Part shown: piece by piece, positions 1-9,118 of the stretch
How positions within the stretch are numbered: position 1 is the first letter of the stretch
Layout of the letters: each line of letters opens with the position of its first letter
Source: Sva-07 sp963728195
GTDB taxonomy: Bacteria > Actinomycetota > Acidimicrobiia > Acidimicrobiales > Ilumatobacteraceae
Length of the DNA stretch: 64,000 bases
Direction of reading: 5' to 3'
NCBI GenBank assembly: GCA_963728195.1
Contig: CAVSIX010000013.1
Coordinates: 186,001-250,000 of the forward strand
Program-made: the position numbers and the translations under genes
Notes under the pieces: model-generated
The model's database searches: none
What the model was told of the DNA's origin: nothing
Seen by the model: the letters and a program-made list of their open reading frames with translations, nothing else

Positions 1-2
1 CG

Positions 3-1934
3 TCGCTCGCGATCATCGGACCGGGCGTGCTCGCGGCGCTCTCGCTGGCGATCCCGCCCCGGGCGCGGGCCACCGGATTCGCGATCGGTTCGCTGTGGGT
101 CATCCCCGGGCTGTTCGTCCTGCCGGTGATCGGATGGATCGCCGACAACTGGTCGATCGAGATCGGCATGTTGGTCATGATCCCGATGTTCGTCATCGGC
201 AGCCTGATCCTGCGCAGCGTCGCCGATGTGATCGACGACGACATCGCCCAGGTGTGGCAGTCGGCCGCAGCGCGATCGGAGGTGCTCTACGACCGCCGCC
301 AGGGCGCCACGAGCCTCCTGCTGCTCAAGGGTGTCGAGGCCGGCTACGAGAACCGCACCGTGCTGCACGGCATCGACCTCCGCCTCGACGAGGGCGAGGT
401 CGTGGCGCTACTCGGCACCAACGGTGCCGGCAAGTCGACCCTGCTCAAGGCGATCAGCGGCATCGTCGAAGCCGACCGCGGTGCGATCGTGCTCGACGGG
501 CGCGACATCACGCATGCTCCACCGAACGAGATCGCCGCCCTCGGCATCGTGCAGATGCCCGGCGGGCACGGCGTGTTCGGGTCGCTGACGGTGAAGGAGA
601 ACCTGGAACTGGCGGGGTGGACCAACCGTCGCGACACCGAAGGGGTCCGCGCCGCCACCGCCGAGGTGCTCGAGATGTTCCCCGTGCTCGCACAGCGGCT
701 CGATTCGCCGGCTGCGAACATGTCGGGCGGCCAACAGCAGATGCTGGCCCTGGCGATGAGCTTCGTGATGCGCCCCAAGGTGCTGTTGATCGACGAGCTG
801 TCGTTGGGTCTCGCCCCGATCGTCGTCGCCCAGCTCCTGCCGATCGTGCGCCGCATGGCCGACGACGGCGTCACCGTGGTCCTCGTCGAACAGAGCGTCA
901 ACGTCGCACTCACCGTTGCCGAGCGCGCCTACTTCATGGAACGTGGCACGATCCGCTTCGACGGCCCGACCGCCGAGTTGCTCGACCGCCCGGACCTGCT
1001 GCGATCGGTGTTCCTCTCCGCTGCTCACTCCGACGACAGCCATGCGGAGGCGCATGCCCTCGCCCCCGCGGCGGACGGTGTCGACGGCGATGCACCGATC
1101 GCCCCGCTCGATCGCGCGGTGATCGACCGCACCGCGACGCCGGTGCTGTCGGTGACCGAGGTGTCGGCGAGCTTCGGCGGGATCCGTGCCGTCGATGCGA
1201 CGTCGTTCGACGTCTGGCCGTGTGAGATCGTCGGCGTGATCGGCCCGAACGGTGCCGGCAAGACCACCGTCTTCGACCTGATCTCGGGATTCACGCCGAT
1301 CGACGCCGGCCAGATCGTGCTGAACGGCCGCAACATCACCTCGCTGACGGCGTCCGGACGAGCGGCGTTGGGGCTCGGGCGCTCGTTCCAGGATGCGCGC
1401 CTGTTCCCCGAGCTGACGGTGGTCGACACGCTGGCGATCGCGCAGGAACGCTTCGTCGCCAGTCGCAGCGCACTCGTCGCTGCGCTCCACCTGCCGATGG
1501 TCGTCGACTCCGAACAGCACGTCGCCATGCGCGTCGACGAGCTGGTCGAACTCATGGGCCTCGGTGACCATCGCAACAAGTTCGTGCGGGAGCTGTCCAC
1601 CGGCACCCGCCGTGTCGTCGATCTGGCGTGCCTCGTCGCACACCGGCCGACGGTGATCCTGCTGGACGAACCCACCTCGGGAATCGCCCAGCGCGAAGTC
1701 GAAGCGCTGGCGCCGGTCATCCGACGGCTGCGCGACGAGATGGGTGCGAGCCTGGTCATCGTCGAACACGACATCCCGTTCGTGTCCGAGGTGTCCGACC
1801 GGCTGCTCGCACTCGAACAGGGTCAGGTCATCGCGACCGGATCGCCAGCGGACGTTCTGGCCCATCCAGACGTCATCGAGTCATACCTCGGCACGTCCGG
1901 TGCCGCGATCGCCCGATCAGGGGGAACGGAGTAG
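3..1934 (+). CDS. MFS - LivF - LivG fusion transporter ATPase (5' truncated by window)
   Basis: The frame is open to the window edge, so the start is missing. The first ~85 visible residues look like the last two membrane helices of a major facilitator protein (GFAIGSLWVIPG followed by GWIAD). Two complete ABC ATPase domains of the branched-chain amino acid type follow. The first resembles LivF, with Walker A GTNGAGKST near residue 130, signature MSGGQQQM near 231 and Walker B VLLIDE. The second resembles LivG, with GPNGAGKTT near 405, an altered signature LSTGTRR near 522 and VILLDEPTSG. The next gene, 3 nt downstream, encodes the matching substrate-binding protein, so the pair probably serves uptake of amino acids or other small carboxylated or amide compounds. 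LivH/LivM permease genes are not visible and may lie upstream. Joining an MFS carrier to both ATPases in one chain is unusual. Domain identities are firm; substrate and coupling are unknown. Confidence 0.85.
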   Translation, partial: SLAIIGPGVLAALSLAIPPRARATGFAIGSLWVIPGLFVLPVIGWIADNWSIEIGMLVMIPMFVIGSLILRSVADVIDDDIAQVWQSAAARSEVLYDRRQGATSLLLLKGVEAGYENRTVLHGIDLRLDEGEVVALLGTNGAGKSTLLKAISGIVEADRGAIVLDGRDITHAPPNEIAALGIVQMPGGHGVFGSLTVKENLELAGWTNRRDTEGVRAATAEVLEMFPVLAQRLDSPAANMSGGQQQMLALAMSFVMRPKVLLIDELSLGLAPIVVAQLLPIVRRMADDGVTVVLVEQSVNVALTVAERAYFMERGTIRFDGPTAELLDRPDLLRSVFLSAAHSDDSHAEAHALAPAADGVDGDAPIAPLDRAVIDRTATPVLSVTEVSASFGGIRAVDATSFDVWPCEIVGVIGPNGAGKTTVFDLISGFTPIDAGQIVLNGRNITSLTASGRAALGLGRSFQDARLFPELTVVDTLAIAQERFVASRSALVAALHLPMVVDSEQHVAMRVDELVELMGLGDHRNKFVRELSTGTRRVVDLACLVAHRPTVILLDEPTSGIAQREVEALAPVIRRLRDEMGASLVIVEHDIPFVSEVSDRLLALEQGQVIATGSPADVLAHPDVIESYLGTSGAAIARSGGTE

Positions 1935-1937
1935 ATC

Positions 1938-3740
1938 ATGCAACCAGCACAGGCCGAAGGCGGGGGCACCTCGTCGAACAACCTCAAGAAGTGGGGGCCG
2001 ATCGGTGCGATCGTCCTGGTCGTCGCCGCCATCGTGGGCATCGTCCTCGTCACCGGAGGCGACGACGGCGACGACGGCGACGTCGCCGTCGACACCACGA
2101 CTGCGGCGACCGAGGCGCCGGTGGTGACGGAGGCACCCGGAACCACCGATGCGTCGCAGGAGACGACGCCCGACGGCACCGAACCCGACGGGACCGAGCC
2201 CGGCGGCACCGAGATCACGTTCCCGTTGTCGTTCAGCCAGGCCCAGGACCAGGGCCTCGACGTGGCCTGGGACGACCGCTGCGACACCACGACCGGCAAC
2301 CTGGCCGTCGAGTGGTTCTTCGCACCGGAGTGCTACGCCCCGTTCGACGGCGACAACGGAGGCGACACGACCCGCGGCGTCACCGCGGACACGATCAAGG
2401 TCGTGCAGTACTTCGGTCCCGACGACGACCCGATCATCAACTACCTGTCCGACGCCGTGTCGGTCACCGACACCAACGCTCAGTCCGAGCAGACCGCCCG
2501 CGACATGCTCGGCATGTTCGAGCAGTTCTACGAGTTCTACGGACGCACGATCGAACTCGAGACCTACGTGAGCACGGGACTTGCGAACGACGAGGTCACC
2601 GCGCGGGCCGACGCCGTTCGCATCGCCGAGGACTTCGAGCCGTTCGTCGTGCTCGGTGGGCCGGCATTGACCAGTGCATTTGCCGACGAGCTGACCGCCC
2701 GTGACGTGATGTGCGTCGGGTGCACGCCCGGTCAACCGCCGGAGTGGTACGCCGAGCGGGATCCGTACGTGTACGGGCTGGCGATCAGCGCCGCTCAGAG
2801 CCGGGCACACGCCGTCGAGTTCATCTCCAAGCAGCTCGCCGGCGGCAACGCCGAGTTCGCGGGCGACGCGGCGTTCCAGGGCCAACCGCGGGCGTTCGGC
2901 CACGTGTGGATCTCGTCGAGCCCGGAATCGCCCGTGATCGCCGAGTCGTTCGAATCGGACCTCGCCGGCGGTGGGGTCACGATGGTCGAGTCCTTGCCCT
3001 ACACGCTCGACCCCGGCTCGATCCAGGCGCAGGCATCTCAGATCATCGCCAAGTTGAAGTCGTCGGGCGTCTCCACCGTGGTGCTCGTCAGCGACGGCAT
3101 CGCACCACGCGATCTCACCACGGAGGCCACCGCCCAGGAGTACTTCCCCGAATGGGTGATCGTCGCACCGGCGCTCTCGGACCTCACGGCCTTCGGCCGC
3201 ACCTACGACCAGGCCCAGTGGGCCCATGCCTTCGGCGTGACCCACGGTGCCGTACCGGTCACGCCGGAGATCTCCGGCTTCTACGGTTTGTACGAATGGT
3301 TCATGGGCGCCGAGCCCCCGGCCAAGGACACGATCGGGCTCCTGATGCCGAACTACACGTTCCTGGCAGCGAACCTGCAGGCGACAGGACCGGATCTGAC
3401 CCCGGAGAACTTCCGCGACGCACTGTTCGCCGGAGCGGGGACGACGCCGGCGCTGACCCAGCCCCTGCTCACCTACGGCGACAAGGGGTTCTGGCCCGAC
3501 ACCGACTACAACGGGGTCGACGACGCCACGCTGATCTGGTGGGATCCCGCAGCGACGGGACCCGACGAGATCCGCAAGGAGGGCACCGGTATGTGGACGT
3601 TCGTCGACGGCGGCAAGCGCTACCTGCCGGGCGAGTGGCCGACCGACGTCAAACTCTTCGACCCGGAGGGCGCCGTGACGATCTACGAGACACCGCCACC
3701 GTCGGAAACGCCGCCCGACTACCCCAGCCCTGCCGGCTGA
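1938..3740 (+). CDS. Branched-chain amino acid-type ABC transporter substrate-binding protein
   Basis: A 600-residue protein starting at ATG 1938, 3 nt after the ATPase fusion. A GGAACGGAG ribosome-binding stretch overlaps the end of the previous gene. A single hydrophobic segment (about residues 22-40) is followed by an acidic Asp/Gly and Thr/Glu-rich linker to ~residue 95. There is no lipobox cysteine, so the protein is probably membrane-anchored by an uncleaved helix rather than as a lipoprotein. The rest matches the type I periplasmic-binding fold (LivJ/Leu-Ile-Val family), with the characteristic IKVVQYFGPDDD opening. It presumably feeds the LivF/LivG domains encoded just upstream. The ligand cannot be read from sequence. 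The gene ends at a strong hairpin. Confidence 0.85.
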   Translation: MQPAQAEGGGTSSNNLKKWGPIGAIVLVVAAIVGIVLVTGGDDGDDGDVAVDTTTAATEAPVVTEAPGTTDASQETTPDGTEPDGTEPGGTEITFPLSFSQAQDQGLDVAWDDRCDTTTGNLAVEWFFAPECYAPFDGDNGGDTTRGVTADTIKVVQYFGPDDDPIINYLSDAVSVTDTNAQSEQTARDMLGMFEQFYEFYGRTIELETYVSTGLANDEVTARADAVRIAEDFEPFVVLGGPALTSAFADELTARDVMCVGCTPGQPPEWYAERDPYVYGLAISAAQSRAHAVEFISKQLAGGNAEFAGDAAFQGQPRAFGHVWISSSPESPVIAESFESDLAGGGVTMVESLPYTLDPGSIQAQASQIIAKLKSSGVSTVVLVSDGIAPRDLTTEATAQEYFPEWVIVAPALSDLTAFGRTYDQAQWAHAFGVTHGAVPVTPEISGFYGLYEWFMGAEPPAKDTIGLLMPNYTFLAANLQATGPDLTPENFRDALFAGAGTTPALTQPLLTYGDKGFWPDTDYNGVDDATLIWWDPAATGPDEIRKEGTGMWTFVDGGKRYLPGEWPTDVKLFDPEGAVTIYETPPPSETPPDYPSPAG

Positions 3741-3741
3741 C

Positions 3742-3796
3742 CCATCGTTCTCGTGAACTCGTGCGGGAACTGTTCGCGCACGAGTTCACGAGATGG
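3742..3796. terminator. Bidirectional hairpin between convergent genes
   Basis: Perfect 16-bp arms (CTCGTGAACTCGTGCG at 3750-3765 and its complement at 3777-3792) surround an 11-nt loop. Outer CCATC/GATGG pairing extends the stem with a small bulge. The hairpin lies between convergent genes ending at 3740 (+) and 3786 (-), and the minus gene's stop codon is inside the right arm. There is no T-tract, as is common for actinobacterial terminators. Confidence 0.7.
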
Positions 3797-4388
3797 GGAG
3801 CGACACCGTTTCGTTGAAGGTCTGCAGCACCGGTCGGTCTCCCCGGATCACGATCCGGCAGACCGATGCGTGGTCGAGATGGCAGTTGAACGAGATCTCG
3901 ATCCCGACGCCGAGCGCCCACGCCACCGCCGACTTCATCGGTGAGACGTGGCTGACCACCACGACGTTCGAGTCGGCCGCCAGCGCCACCAGGTCGGTGC
4001 ACGCCTCGCGCACCCGCTGGTCGAGCGCTGCGAGCGACTCGCCCCCCTCTGGTGTGAAGTGGGGATCGTCTCGCCACAGTGACCACACCTCCGACGGCAC
4101 GTCCGCTTGGGGTGTCCCCTCGTACTTCCCGTAGGCGAGTTCCATCCAGCGGTCGTCGATCTCGACGGGAAGCCCGAACGCCGCCGAGGTCTGCACCGCC
4201 CGCCGGAGCGGACTCGACACGACCTGGTCGACCTGCCACCGCTCCTGCACGTAGGCGGCCACGGCGAGCGCCTGCGCCTGGCCGTGGTCGTCGAGGTCCT
4301 GGTCGAGCCGACCCTGCAAGCGCCCTTCGCGGTTTGCCTGCGTTCGGCCGTGACGTACGAGGATCAACACCGTGGCAGTGTCCCACAT
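3786..4388 (-). CDS. Histidine phosphatase family (phosphoglycerate mutase-like)
   Basis: A 200-residue protein with the RHG catalytic motif directly at the N-terminus (VLILVRHGRT, residues ~7-16), the paired SSPLRRAVQTS segment, a GGESLAAL motif, and the second catalytic histidine in VVVSHVSPMK. These features define the histidine phosphatase (cobC/GpmB-like) superfamily; the substrate is undetermined. ATG at 4388 is preferred because it places RHG at the usual distance. The reading frame stays open for another 200 codons upstream, but that stretch is antisense-like. It is the last gene of a minus-strand run (PBP, zinc-ribbon protein, YdjM-like protein, this gene) with 14-15 nt gaps, so it is probably co-transcribed. 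Confidence 0.85.
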   Translation of the reverse strand: MWDTATVLILVRHGRTQANREGRLQGRLDQDLDDHGQAQALAVAAYVQERWQVDQVVSSPLRRAVQTSAAFGLPVEIDDRWMELAYGKYEGTPQADVPSEVWSLWRDDPHFTPEGGESLAALDQRVREACTDLVALAADSNVVVVSHVSPMKSAVAWALGVGIEISFNCHLDHASVCRIVIRGDRPVLQTFNETVSLPIS

Positions 4389-4402
4389 GCGCCGGCGGCG
4401 GT

Positions 4403-4891
4403 TCACCCCAAGCGATCCGGCACCGTGTCGAGCAGCCCGTCGTGCAGGAATGCGCGACGCCGCTCGGCGTCGCCCAGATCGTTGTGGCGCCAGAGCCACA
4501 CGCAGATCGCCACGCCGAGCGCCTCCAGGACGACGCTGAGCACGCCGCGGTCGACGATCGGGAGCGGGGCATCGTCGAACGACAGCCCGAAGAACGGCCA
4601 CCAGAACACCTCGGTGTTGCTCCAGGCACCGTCGAACACCAGGTGCAGGATCATCCCGATCGGCAGGCCGAGCAGCATCTTGCGCACCGGCTTGCGTCCC
4701 GCCGTGGTCACCATCAGCACCGCGAGCAACCCGATGCTGACCGTCACGCTGTGCAGCGGACCGGCGCCTCCGAAGACACCATCGCCGACCGGCAGCACCG
4801 ACCCGACGATCAGGAGCCGGTAGTCGAATCGCGGGTCGCGGAACACGACCCCCACGGTGACCATCGCCGTGCCGATGAACCAGAAGAACAC
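4403..4891 (-). CDS. YdjM/DUF457-like membrane protein (predicted metal-dependent hydrolase family)
   Basis: A 162-residue membrane protein with several hydrophobic helices and conserved His/Asp positions in GPLHSVTVSIG and GMILHLVFDGAW. These fit the YdjM/DUF457 family, often labelled membrane-bound metal-dependent hydrolase. A GTG at 4891 is the likely start. It sits 15 nt downstream of the zinc-ribbon gene and 14 nt upstream of the histidine phosphatase gene on the same strand, which indicates an operon. Biochemical function is not established for most of this family, so hydrolase activity is an inference from the annotation tradition rather than from a visible catalytic signature. Confidence 0.65.
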   Translation of the reverse strand: MFFWFIGTAMVTVGVVFRDPRFDYRLLIVGSVLPVGDGVFGGAGPLHSVTVSIGLLAVLMVTTAGRKPVRKMLLGLPIGMILHLVFDGAWSNTEVFWWPFFGLSFDDAPLPIVDRGVLSVVLEALGVAICVWLWRHNDLGDAERRRAFLHDGLLDTVPDRLG

Positions 4892-4906
4892 GTCGGGTGC
4901 TCGGGC

Positions 4907-5650
4907 TCAGACGATCAGCAGGCGCCCGCAGTCCGGGCAGTCGGTGACGCCGGTTTCCGCTGCCTCGTCCTTCACCGTGTCGACCTCGGCCGCGGACAGC
5001 TCGAGGTGGCAGCCCTGACACTGCTTGCCGACGAGCGCGGCGACCGCCACGCCGAGTGCGCCACGTTTGCGGTCGTAGGTCGCGAGGAGTCCATCGGACA
5101 GCTGGCTGCGCAGCTCGCTGCGACGGTCCGCCAGATCGGCGAGCTCGCGGTCGATGTCGCCGACCTCGGCGGCCAATGCCTCGTCGGCGAGACGTTGCCG
5201 CTCACGAAGTTGCTGCTCACCGCCGAGATGTGCGGCCAACTCGTCGTCGAGCGTCGCCTGGGATTCGAGCGACTCCAGCTCCTGAACGTCGAGTTCGTCG
5301 ATCTGCTCGTTGAGCGAATCCATCTCGTGCATGAGGGCCTCGGCCTCGCGCGGGGCGATCACCGTCTTCAGTTGGCGTTCGAGACGTTGGCGGTGCTCGG
5401 CGAGTTCGGCGCCACGCTGCTCGGCGCGCTCGATCGCTTCGCCGAGCTCGTCGATGCGCGATCGCAGCGACGTGCGCTGCTGCTCCCACGTGCGCATCGC
5501 CGAGGTCGCGCTGGCCAGGTCGGTGCGCAACGGCGAGTGCTCGTGGCGGTGTGCGAGCTGGTCGGCCTGGGTGTCGACGGCCTGAAGTGCCAGGAGCAGT
5601 TCGGGAATGGTCGCTGGTGCGTTCGCCGCGGAGTCCGCCGTCTCAGTCAT
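4907..5650 (-). CDS. C4-type zinc-ribbon coiled-coil protein
   Basis: A 247-residue protein. About residues 20-175 are predicted coiled coil, rich in Ala, Glu, Leu and Arg. The C-terminus is a zinc ribbon with two CxxC knuckles (CQGC and CPDC) separated by about 20 residues, ending LLIV. This is the architecture of the CT398-like / C4-type zinc ribbon family found next to cell-envelope or RNase H genes in actinobacteria; it probably binds nucleic acid or acts as a scaffold. ATG at 5650 is chosen because it overlaps the stop of the upstream PBP gene by 8 nt (ATGACTGA), a typical coupling arrangement. The frame continues 77 codons upstream without a better start. Confidence 0.8.
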   Translation of the reverse strand: MTETADSAANAPATIPELLLALQAVDTQADQLAHRHEHSPLRTDLASATSAMRTWEQQRTSLRSRIDELGEAIERAEQRGAELAEHRQRLERQLKTVIAPREAEALMHEMDSLNEQIDELDVQELESLESQATLDDELAAHLGGEQQLRERQRLADEALAAEVGDIDRELADLADRRSELRSQLSDGLLATYDRKRGALGVAVAALVGKQCQGCHLELSAAEVDTVKDEAAETGVTDCPDCGRLLIV

Positions 5651-7895
5651 TGCCAACCAGTGTGGCACCTGCGCACGATCCCAACTGATCCGTGATCGGA
5701 AGCGACGGCAACGGCGCCAACGGATCGAGGTTGTCGGGCGGGATCGTCGTACCGACCTGCACCGGGGCGAACACGGGAACGGTGGCGGGCACGGTCTCGA
5801 CCGTCTCGACCGGTGTCCCGTCGGGATTCGGCGGAGCCACGGTGGTGGGTGGTGCATTCGGGTCCACCGGTGCCGGTGCACTGCCGACGACCTGCAGCTT
5901 GCATTCGTTGCCGGGCAGGTAGAGACGGGCGTTGGGACGCTTGGGCGGTGCCGGACGGTCCCAGTCGGCGAACGGGACGAACACGTGGGCCGGCTCCATG
6001 AACGCGTTCCAGATCAGCGCCGGGAAGTGACCGCCTTGCACGTTGCGCCCGTAGCCGGCAGCGACGAATTCCGGGATGTTCCGCATCGGTGTGTACGCAT
6101 CGGGGTTGCCGACCCAGACGGCAGTCGACAACTGCTTGGTACCACCGACGAACCAGGCGTTGGTGTTGTTCTCCTGGGTGCCGGTCTTGCCGAATGCGGG
6201 ACGACGGTCGTCGAATGCGGCCCGGCGGCCCGTGCCGCCGCCGTAGATCGGGCCCTTGAGGATCTCGACGGTCGCCAGGGCGGCATCTCGCTCGAGCACC
6301 TGGACGCCCGGGTCGAGGTGGGTGTAGATGCGCTCCCCATCGGGGCCGTCGATGGAGTCGACGTAGTACGGCTCGTGGTGCAGGCCCTCGTTGGCCAGCG
6401 TCTGGACGCCCGCCGCCATGTCGATCGGCGCCATCTCGTTCGCGCCGGTGGCGAGGCTGGCGAACGGTTCGATCGGGAGGCGCTCGGACCGCGGCTGCTC
6501 ACGGTAGAGATACGGCGACTGCGCCATGCGGTAGATCGTGTCGACCACGCGATGCAGGCCGACGATCTGCGAGAGCCGCCCGAACGCGCAGTTGATCGAC
6601 GCCGTCGTGTGCTCCTGCAGCGTGACCACGCCGCGGTTGACCGCATCGGTGATCTCGAACGGCTCCGCTTCGTTGCCCGGGTTCGGCAGGACGCACGGCC
6701 GCGTTCCGTCGAGCACGTCGTTGGCCTGGGCCCCCGCCTGCACCGCAGCAGCGAGGATGAACATCTTGATGCTGGAACCCGTCTGGCGCGGGCTCAGCGC
6801 CATGTTGACTTCGCGTTCGTTCGGCACGAACCCGCGACCGCCGACCATCACGCGCACGGCAGCGGAGGTCGAGTCGAGCGACACGATGGCCGCATCGAAC
6901 GGTTGCACGTCGGGCAGCTCGGTACGGGCCTGTTCGGCCAGCGCCTGGAGATTCGCATCGAGCGTGGTGTGGATCCTCAGACCACCGCGGAACAGCTGGT
7001 TGTACCGCTCCTGATAGGTCTCACCGAGGATGTCGGTCTTGTTCAGAAGATAGTCGCGCAGCGCGGCGGTGAAGTACGTGGGAGCGAACGAGCGGCCCGG
7101 CAGCGACTGAACGCGCGACGGCAGGACGAAGTCCTCGGCGAGCTGTTCGGACTCCGCCTCGGTGATCTTCGCCTCGTCGACGAGACGCTCGAGCACCTGG
7201 ATCCAACGTGCCCTGCTGCGTTCGGGCTCGTTGATCGGGTCGAAGCCGGACGGGGAACGGACCAGCCCGGCGAGAAACGCCGACTCGATGAACGTCAGAT
7301 CGCCCGCGGTCTTGCCGAAGTACGTCTCTGCGGCGGCCTCGATGCCGTAGGCGTTGTTGCCGAAGAACACCGTGTTGAGGTACCGAGCCAGGATCTCGCG
7401 CTTCGACATCTGCTTCTCGAGCATCCGCGCGTAGTGCATCTGCAGCAGCTTGTACCGTCCATCGCGCTCGAGGCCGGCGAGATAGTCGTTCTTGACGACC
7501 TGCATCGTGATCGTCGAGGCGCCCTGCTGTGGTGAATCCGACGCGAAGTTCGACAGCGTGGCACGCACCAGGCTGCGCACGTTGATGCCGTCGTGGCTGA
7601 AGAACTCCTTGTCCTCGACCACGAGGAACGCGTCGATCACGGCTTGTGGGATCTCCTCGTAGGCCAGTGGCTGGGAGTTCTCGAGTTCGTAGAACGCGAT
7701 CTCCTCACCGTTCACGTCGTACACGTAGGTCCGCTGGGCGAGCGCTTCGAACTCGGGCAGCACCACCGGCAACTCTTCGTGGGCGTTCGCCGTCGACCAG
7801 ACCCGAGGTGCGATGCCGACGACCGTCGCCGTCAGCAGCAGCGCGCCGGCGGCCACCACGAGGAACAGTCTGGGAACGAAACCGAGCAGGCGCAC
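5643..7895 (-). CDS. Class A penicillin-binding protein (glycosyltransferase 51 - transpeptidase)
   Basis: A 750-residue bifunctional murein synthase. One N-terminal membrane helix (~residues 9-30) precedes a GT51 domain with the catalytic EDKEFFSHDG motif at ~94-103 and QGASTITMQ. A transpeptidase domain follows with SSIK (serine nucleophile, ~373), SIN and KTGT (~568). The last ~70 residues are Pro/Thr/Val-rich and probably periplasmic. It polymerises and cross-links peptidoglycan at the outer face of the membrane. A GTG start at 7895 is used. The gene leads a minus-strand operon and overlaps the zinc-ribbon gene by 8 nt. All key motifs are intact; substrate preference among PBP1 paralogues cannot be told. 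Confidence 0.93.
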   Translation of the reverse strand: MRLLGFVPRLFLVVAAGALLLTATVVGIAPRVWSTANAHEELPVVLPEFEALAQRTYVYDVNGEEIAFYELENSQPLAYEEIPQAVIDAFLVVEDKEFFSHDGINVRSLVRATLSNFASDSPQQGASTITMQVVKNDYLAGLERDGRYKLLQMHYARMLEKQMSKREILARYLNTVFFGNNAYGIEAAAETYFGKTAGDLTFIESAFLAGLVRSPSGFDPINEPERSRARWIQVLERLVDEAKITEAESEQLAEDFVLPSRVQSLPGRSFAPTYFTAALRDYLLNKTDILGETYQERYNQLFRGGLRIHTTLDANLQALAEQARTELPDVQPFDAAIVSLDSTSAAVRVMVGGRGFVPNEREVNMALSPRQTGSSIKMFILAAAVQAGAQANDVLDGTRPCVLPNPGNEAEPFEITDAVNRGVVTLQEHTTASINCAFGRLSQIVGLHRVVDTIYRMAQSPYLYREQPRSERLPIEPFASLATGANEMAPIDMAAGVQTLANEGLHHEPYYVDSIDGPDGERIYTHLDPGVQVLERDAALATVEILKGPIYGGGTGRRAAFDDRRPAFGKTGTQENNTNAWFVGGTKQLSTAVWVGNPDAYTPMRNIPEFVAAGYGRNVQGGHFPALIWNAFMEPAHVFVPFADWDRPAPPKRPNARLYLPGNECKLQVVGSAPAPVDPNAPPTTVAPPNPDGTPVETVETVPATVPVFAPVQVGTTIPPDNLDPLAPLPSLPITDQLGSCAGATLVGND

Positions 7896-7996
7896 AGTGG
7901 GTTCGACGATAGTGGCCGTGGCAGCAAGGGTGTCGGCAGTCCCGGCGCAGCGATCCGACGAGCCGACAGTCGCCGGCGAGCGCTACCGTCGCGCCC

Positions 7997-8041
7997 ATGT
8001 CCGGTACGGGGTGCAGCCACGTGGCCATCGCGGAGAGCTGA
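7997..8041 (+). CDS. Possible 14-codon leaderless leader ORF before the oxidoreductase
   Basis: ATG at 7997 lies exactly 7 nt after a TACCGT box (7984-7989), the spacing seen at many starts in this window and expected for leaderless mRNA. It encodes MSGTGCSHVAIAES and stops 7 nt before the GTG of the oxidoreductase gene, in a different frame. It could be a coupling or attenuation leader, or chance. No family match is expected at this length. Confidence 0.35.
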   Translation: MSGTGCSHVAIAES

Positions 8042-8048
8042 TCGGCTC

Positions 8049-9107
8049 GTGCAACGTCGACCCGATGTGGTGCTGTGGGGGGCCGGGATGGTCGCCGGCG
8101 TCCATGCGGACGCGTGCCGGTCGCTCGACTGGCGGGTGGCGGCGGTCGCGTCCCGCTCGACCGAGCGCGCCAGCGCTCTCGCCGCACTCGTCGGCGCCAG
8201 GTCGACCACGTTCGACGACCTGCTCGCGAGCAAGCAGGGCGACATCGCGATCGTCGCCACTCCCCCCGCAGCGCATGTCGACGCCGCCGTCGCCCTGCTC
8301 GACGCCGGCTACCACGTCGTCGTCGAAGCCCCCATGGCCTGCAGACTCGCTGAGGCGGACCGGCTGATCGAGGCCGAGGAACGCATCGGTCGTCCGGTGC
8401 TCTACTCCGAGCACCTGGCAGCGGCGCCGACGGTCGACGGCCTGCTGGTGCGCGTCGAGAGCATCGGGGCGCTCACCCATCTGTCGGCACGCGCCACCCA
8501 GGCGCCGCCGGCGTGGCGACCCGACGACGGCATCGACGCCCACTGGGGTGGTGGCGCATTGTTCGACCTGGGCGTGCACCCCGTCGGCCTCGTGCTGCGC
8601 ACCGCCGCCGAGTCAGGCGCCGGACGGCCGGTGTCGCTCAGCTCGGTCATCGTCGACGCCGGCACGCGCCACGAGCACGGCACCATCAAACTGCGGTTCG
8701 AGTCGGGGCTGGTCGCGACGATCGTCGCCCGCTGGCAGCCCGAGGCGGCACCGGACGGTGACCTCCAGGCGTCGAGCGCGAGTGCGGTGCTGAGGGCCGA
8801 GCTGTATCCCTCGCCCACGCTCGAGCACAACGGCACGGCCGTGACGCTCGGCGCTGCGGTCCGCGCGACCGGTCCGTCGCTCGTCGACGACTACGGCTAC
8901 GCACCGCAGCTGAAACGGTTCTGGACGAACATCCGCACGGGACGGCCGGTCCCCGCCACCTCACGTCTGGGCCGCCAGGTGCTCGACGTGATCTGCGCCG
9001 CTCACTGGTCGGCCGGACGCGATGCGATCGAGGTGCCGCTGCCGTTCTCCGGCCCGAGGGATCAGACGCCGGCCGAACTCCACGACACCGCCGTCCGTGG
9101 TGTCTGA
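8049..9107 (+). CDS. Gfo/Idh/MocA family oxidoreductase
   Basis: A 352-residue protein with an N-terminal Rossmann nucleotide-binding fold (VVLWGAGMVAGVHADA at the start) and the family signature region VVVEAPMACRLAEADRL, where EAP replaces the more usual EKP. A C-terminal alpha/beta domain contains GGGALFDLGVHPVGL. Members oxidise or reduce sugars, inositols or related compounds with NAD(P). Here the catalytic Lys of EKP is Ala, so the enzyme may have altered chemistry or not be a dehydrogenase in the strict sense. GTG 8049 follows GGAGAGC about 10 nt upstream. It is monocistronic and convergent with glgC 11 nt away. The substrate is unknown. Confidence 0.75.
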   Translation: MQRRPDVVLWGAGMVAGVHADACRSLDWRVAAVASRSTERASALAALVGARSTTFDDLLASKQGDIAIVATPPAAHVDAAVALLDAGYHVVVEAPMACRLAEADRLIEAEERIGRPVLYSEHLAAAPTVDGLLVRVESIGALTHLSARATQAPPAWRPDDGIDAHWGGGALFDLGVHPVGLVLRTAAESGAGRPVSLSSVIVDAGTRHEHGTIKLRFESGLVATIVARWQPEAAPDGDLQASSASAVLRAELYPSPTLEHNGTAVTLGAAVRATGPSLVDDYGYAPQLKRFWTNIRTGRPVPATSRLGRQVLDVICAAHWSAGRDAIEVPLPFSGPRDQTPAELHDTAVRGV

Positions 9108-9118
9108 CACCCAGGGGC

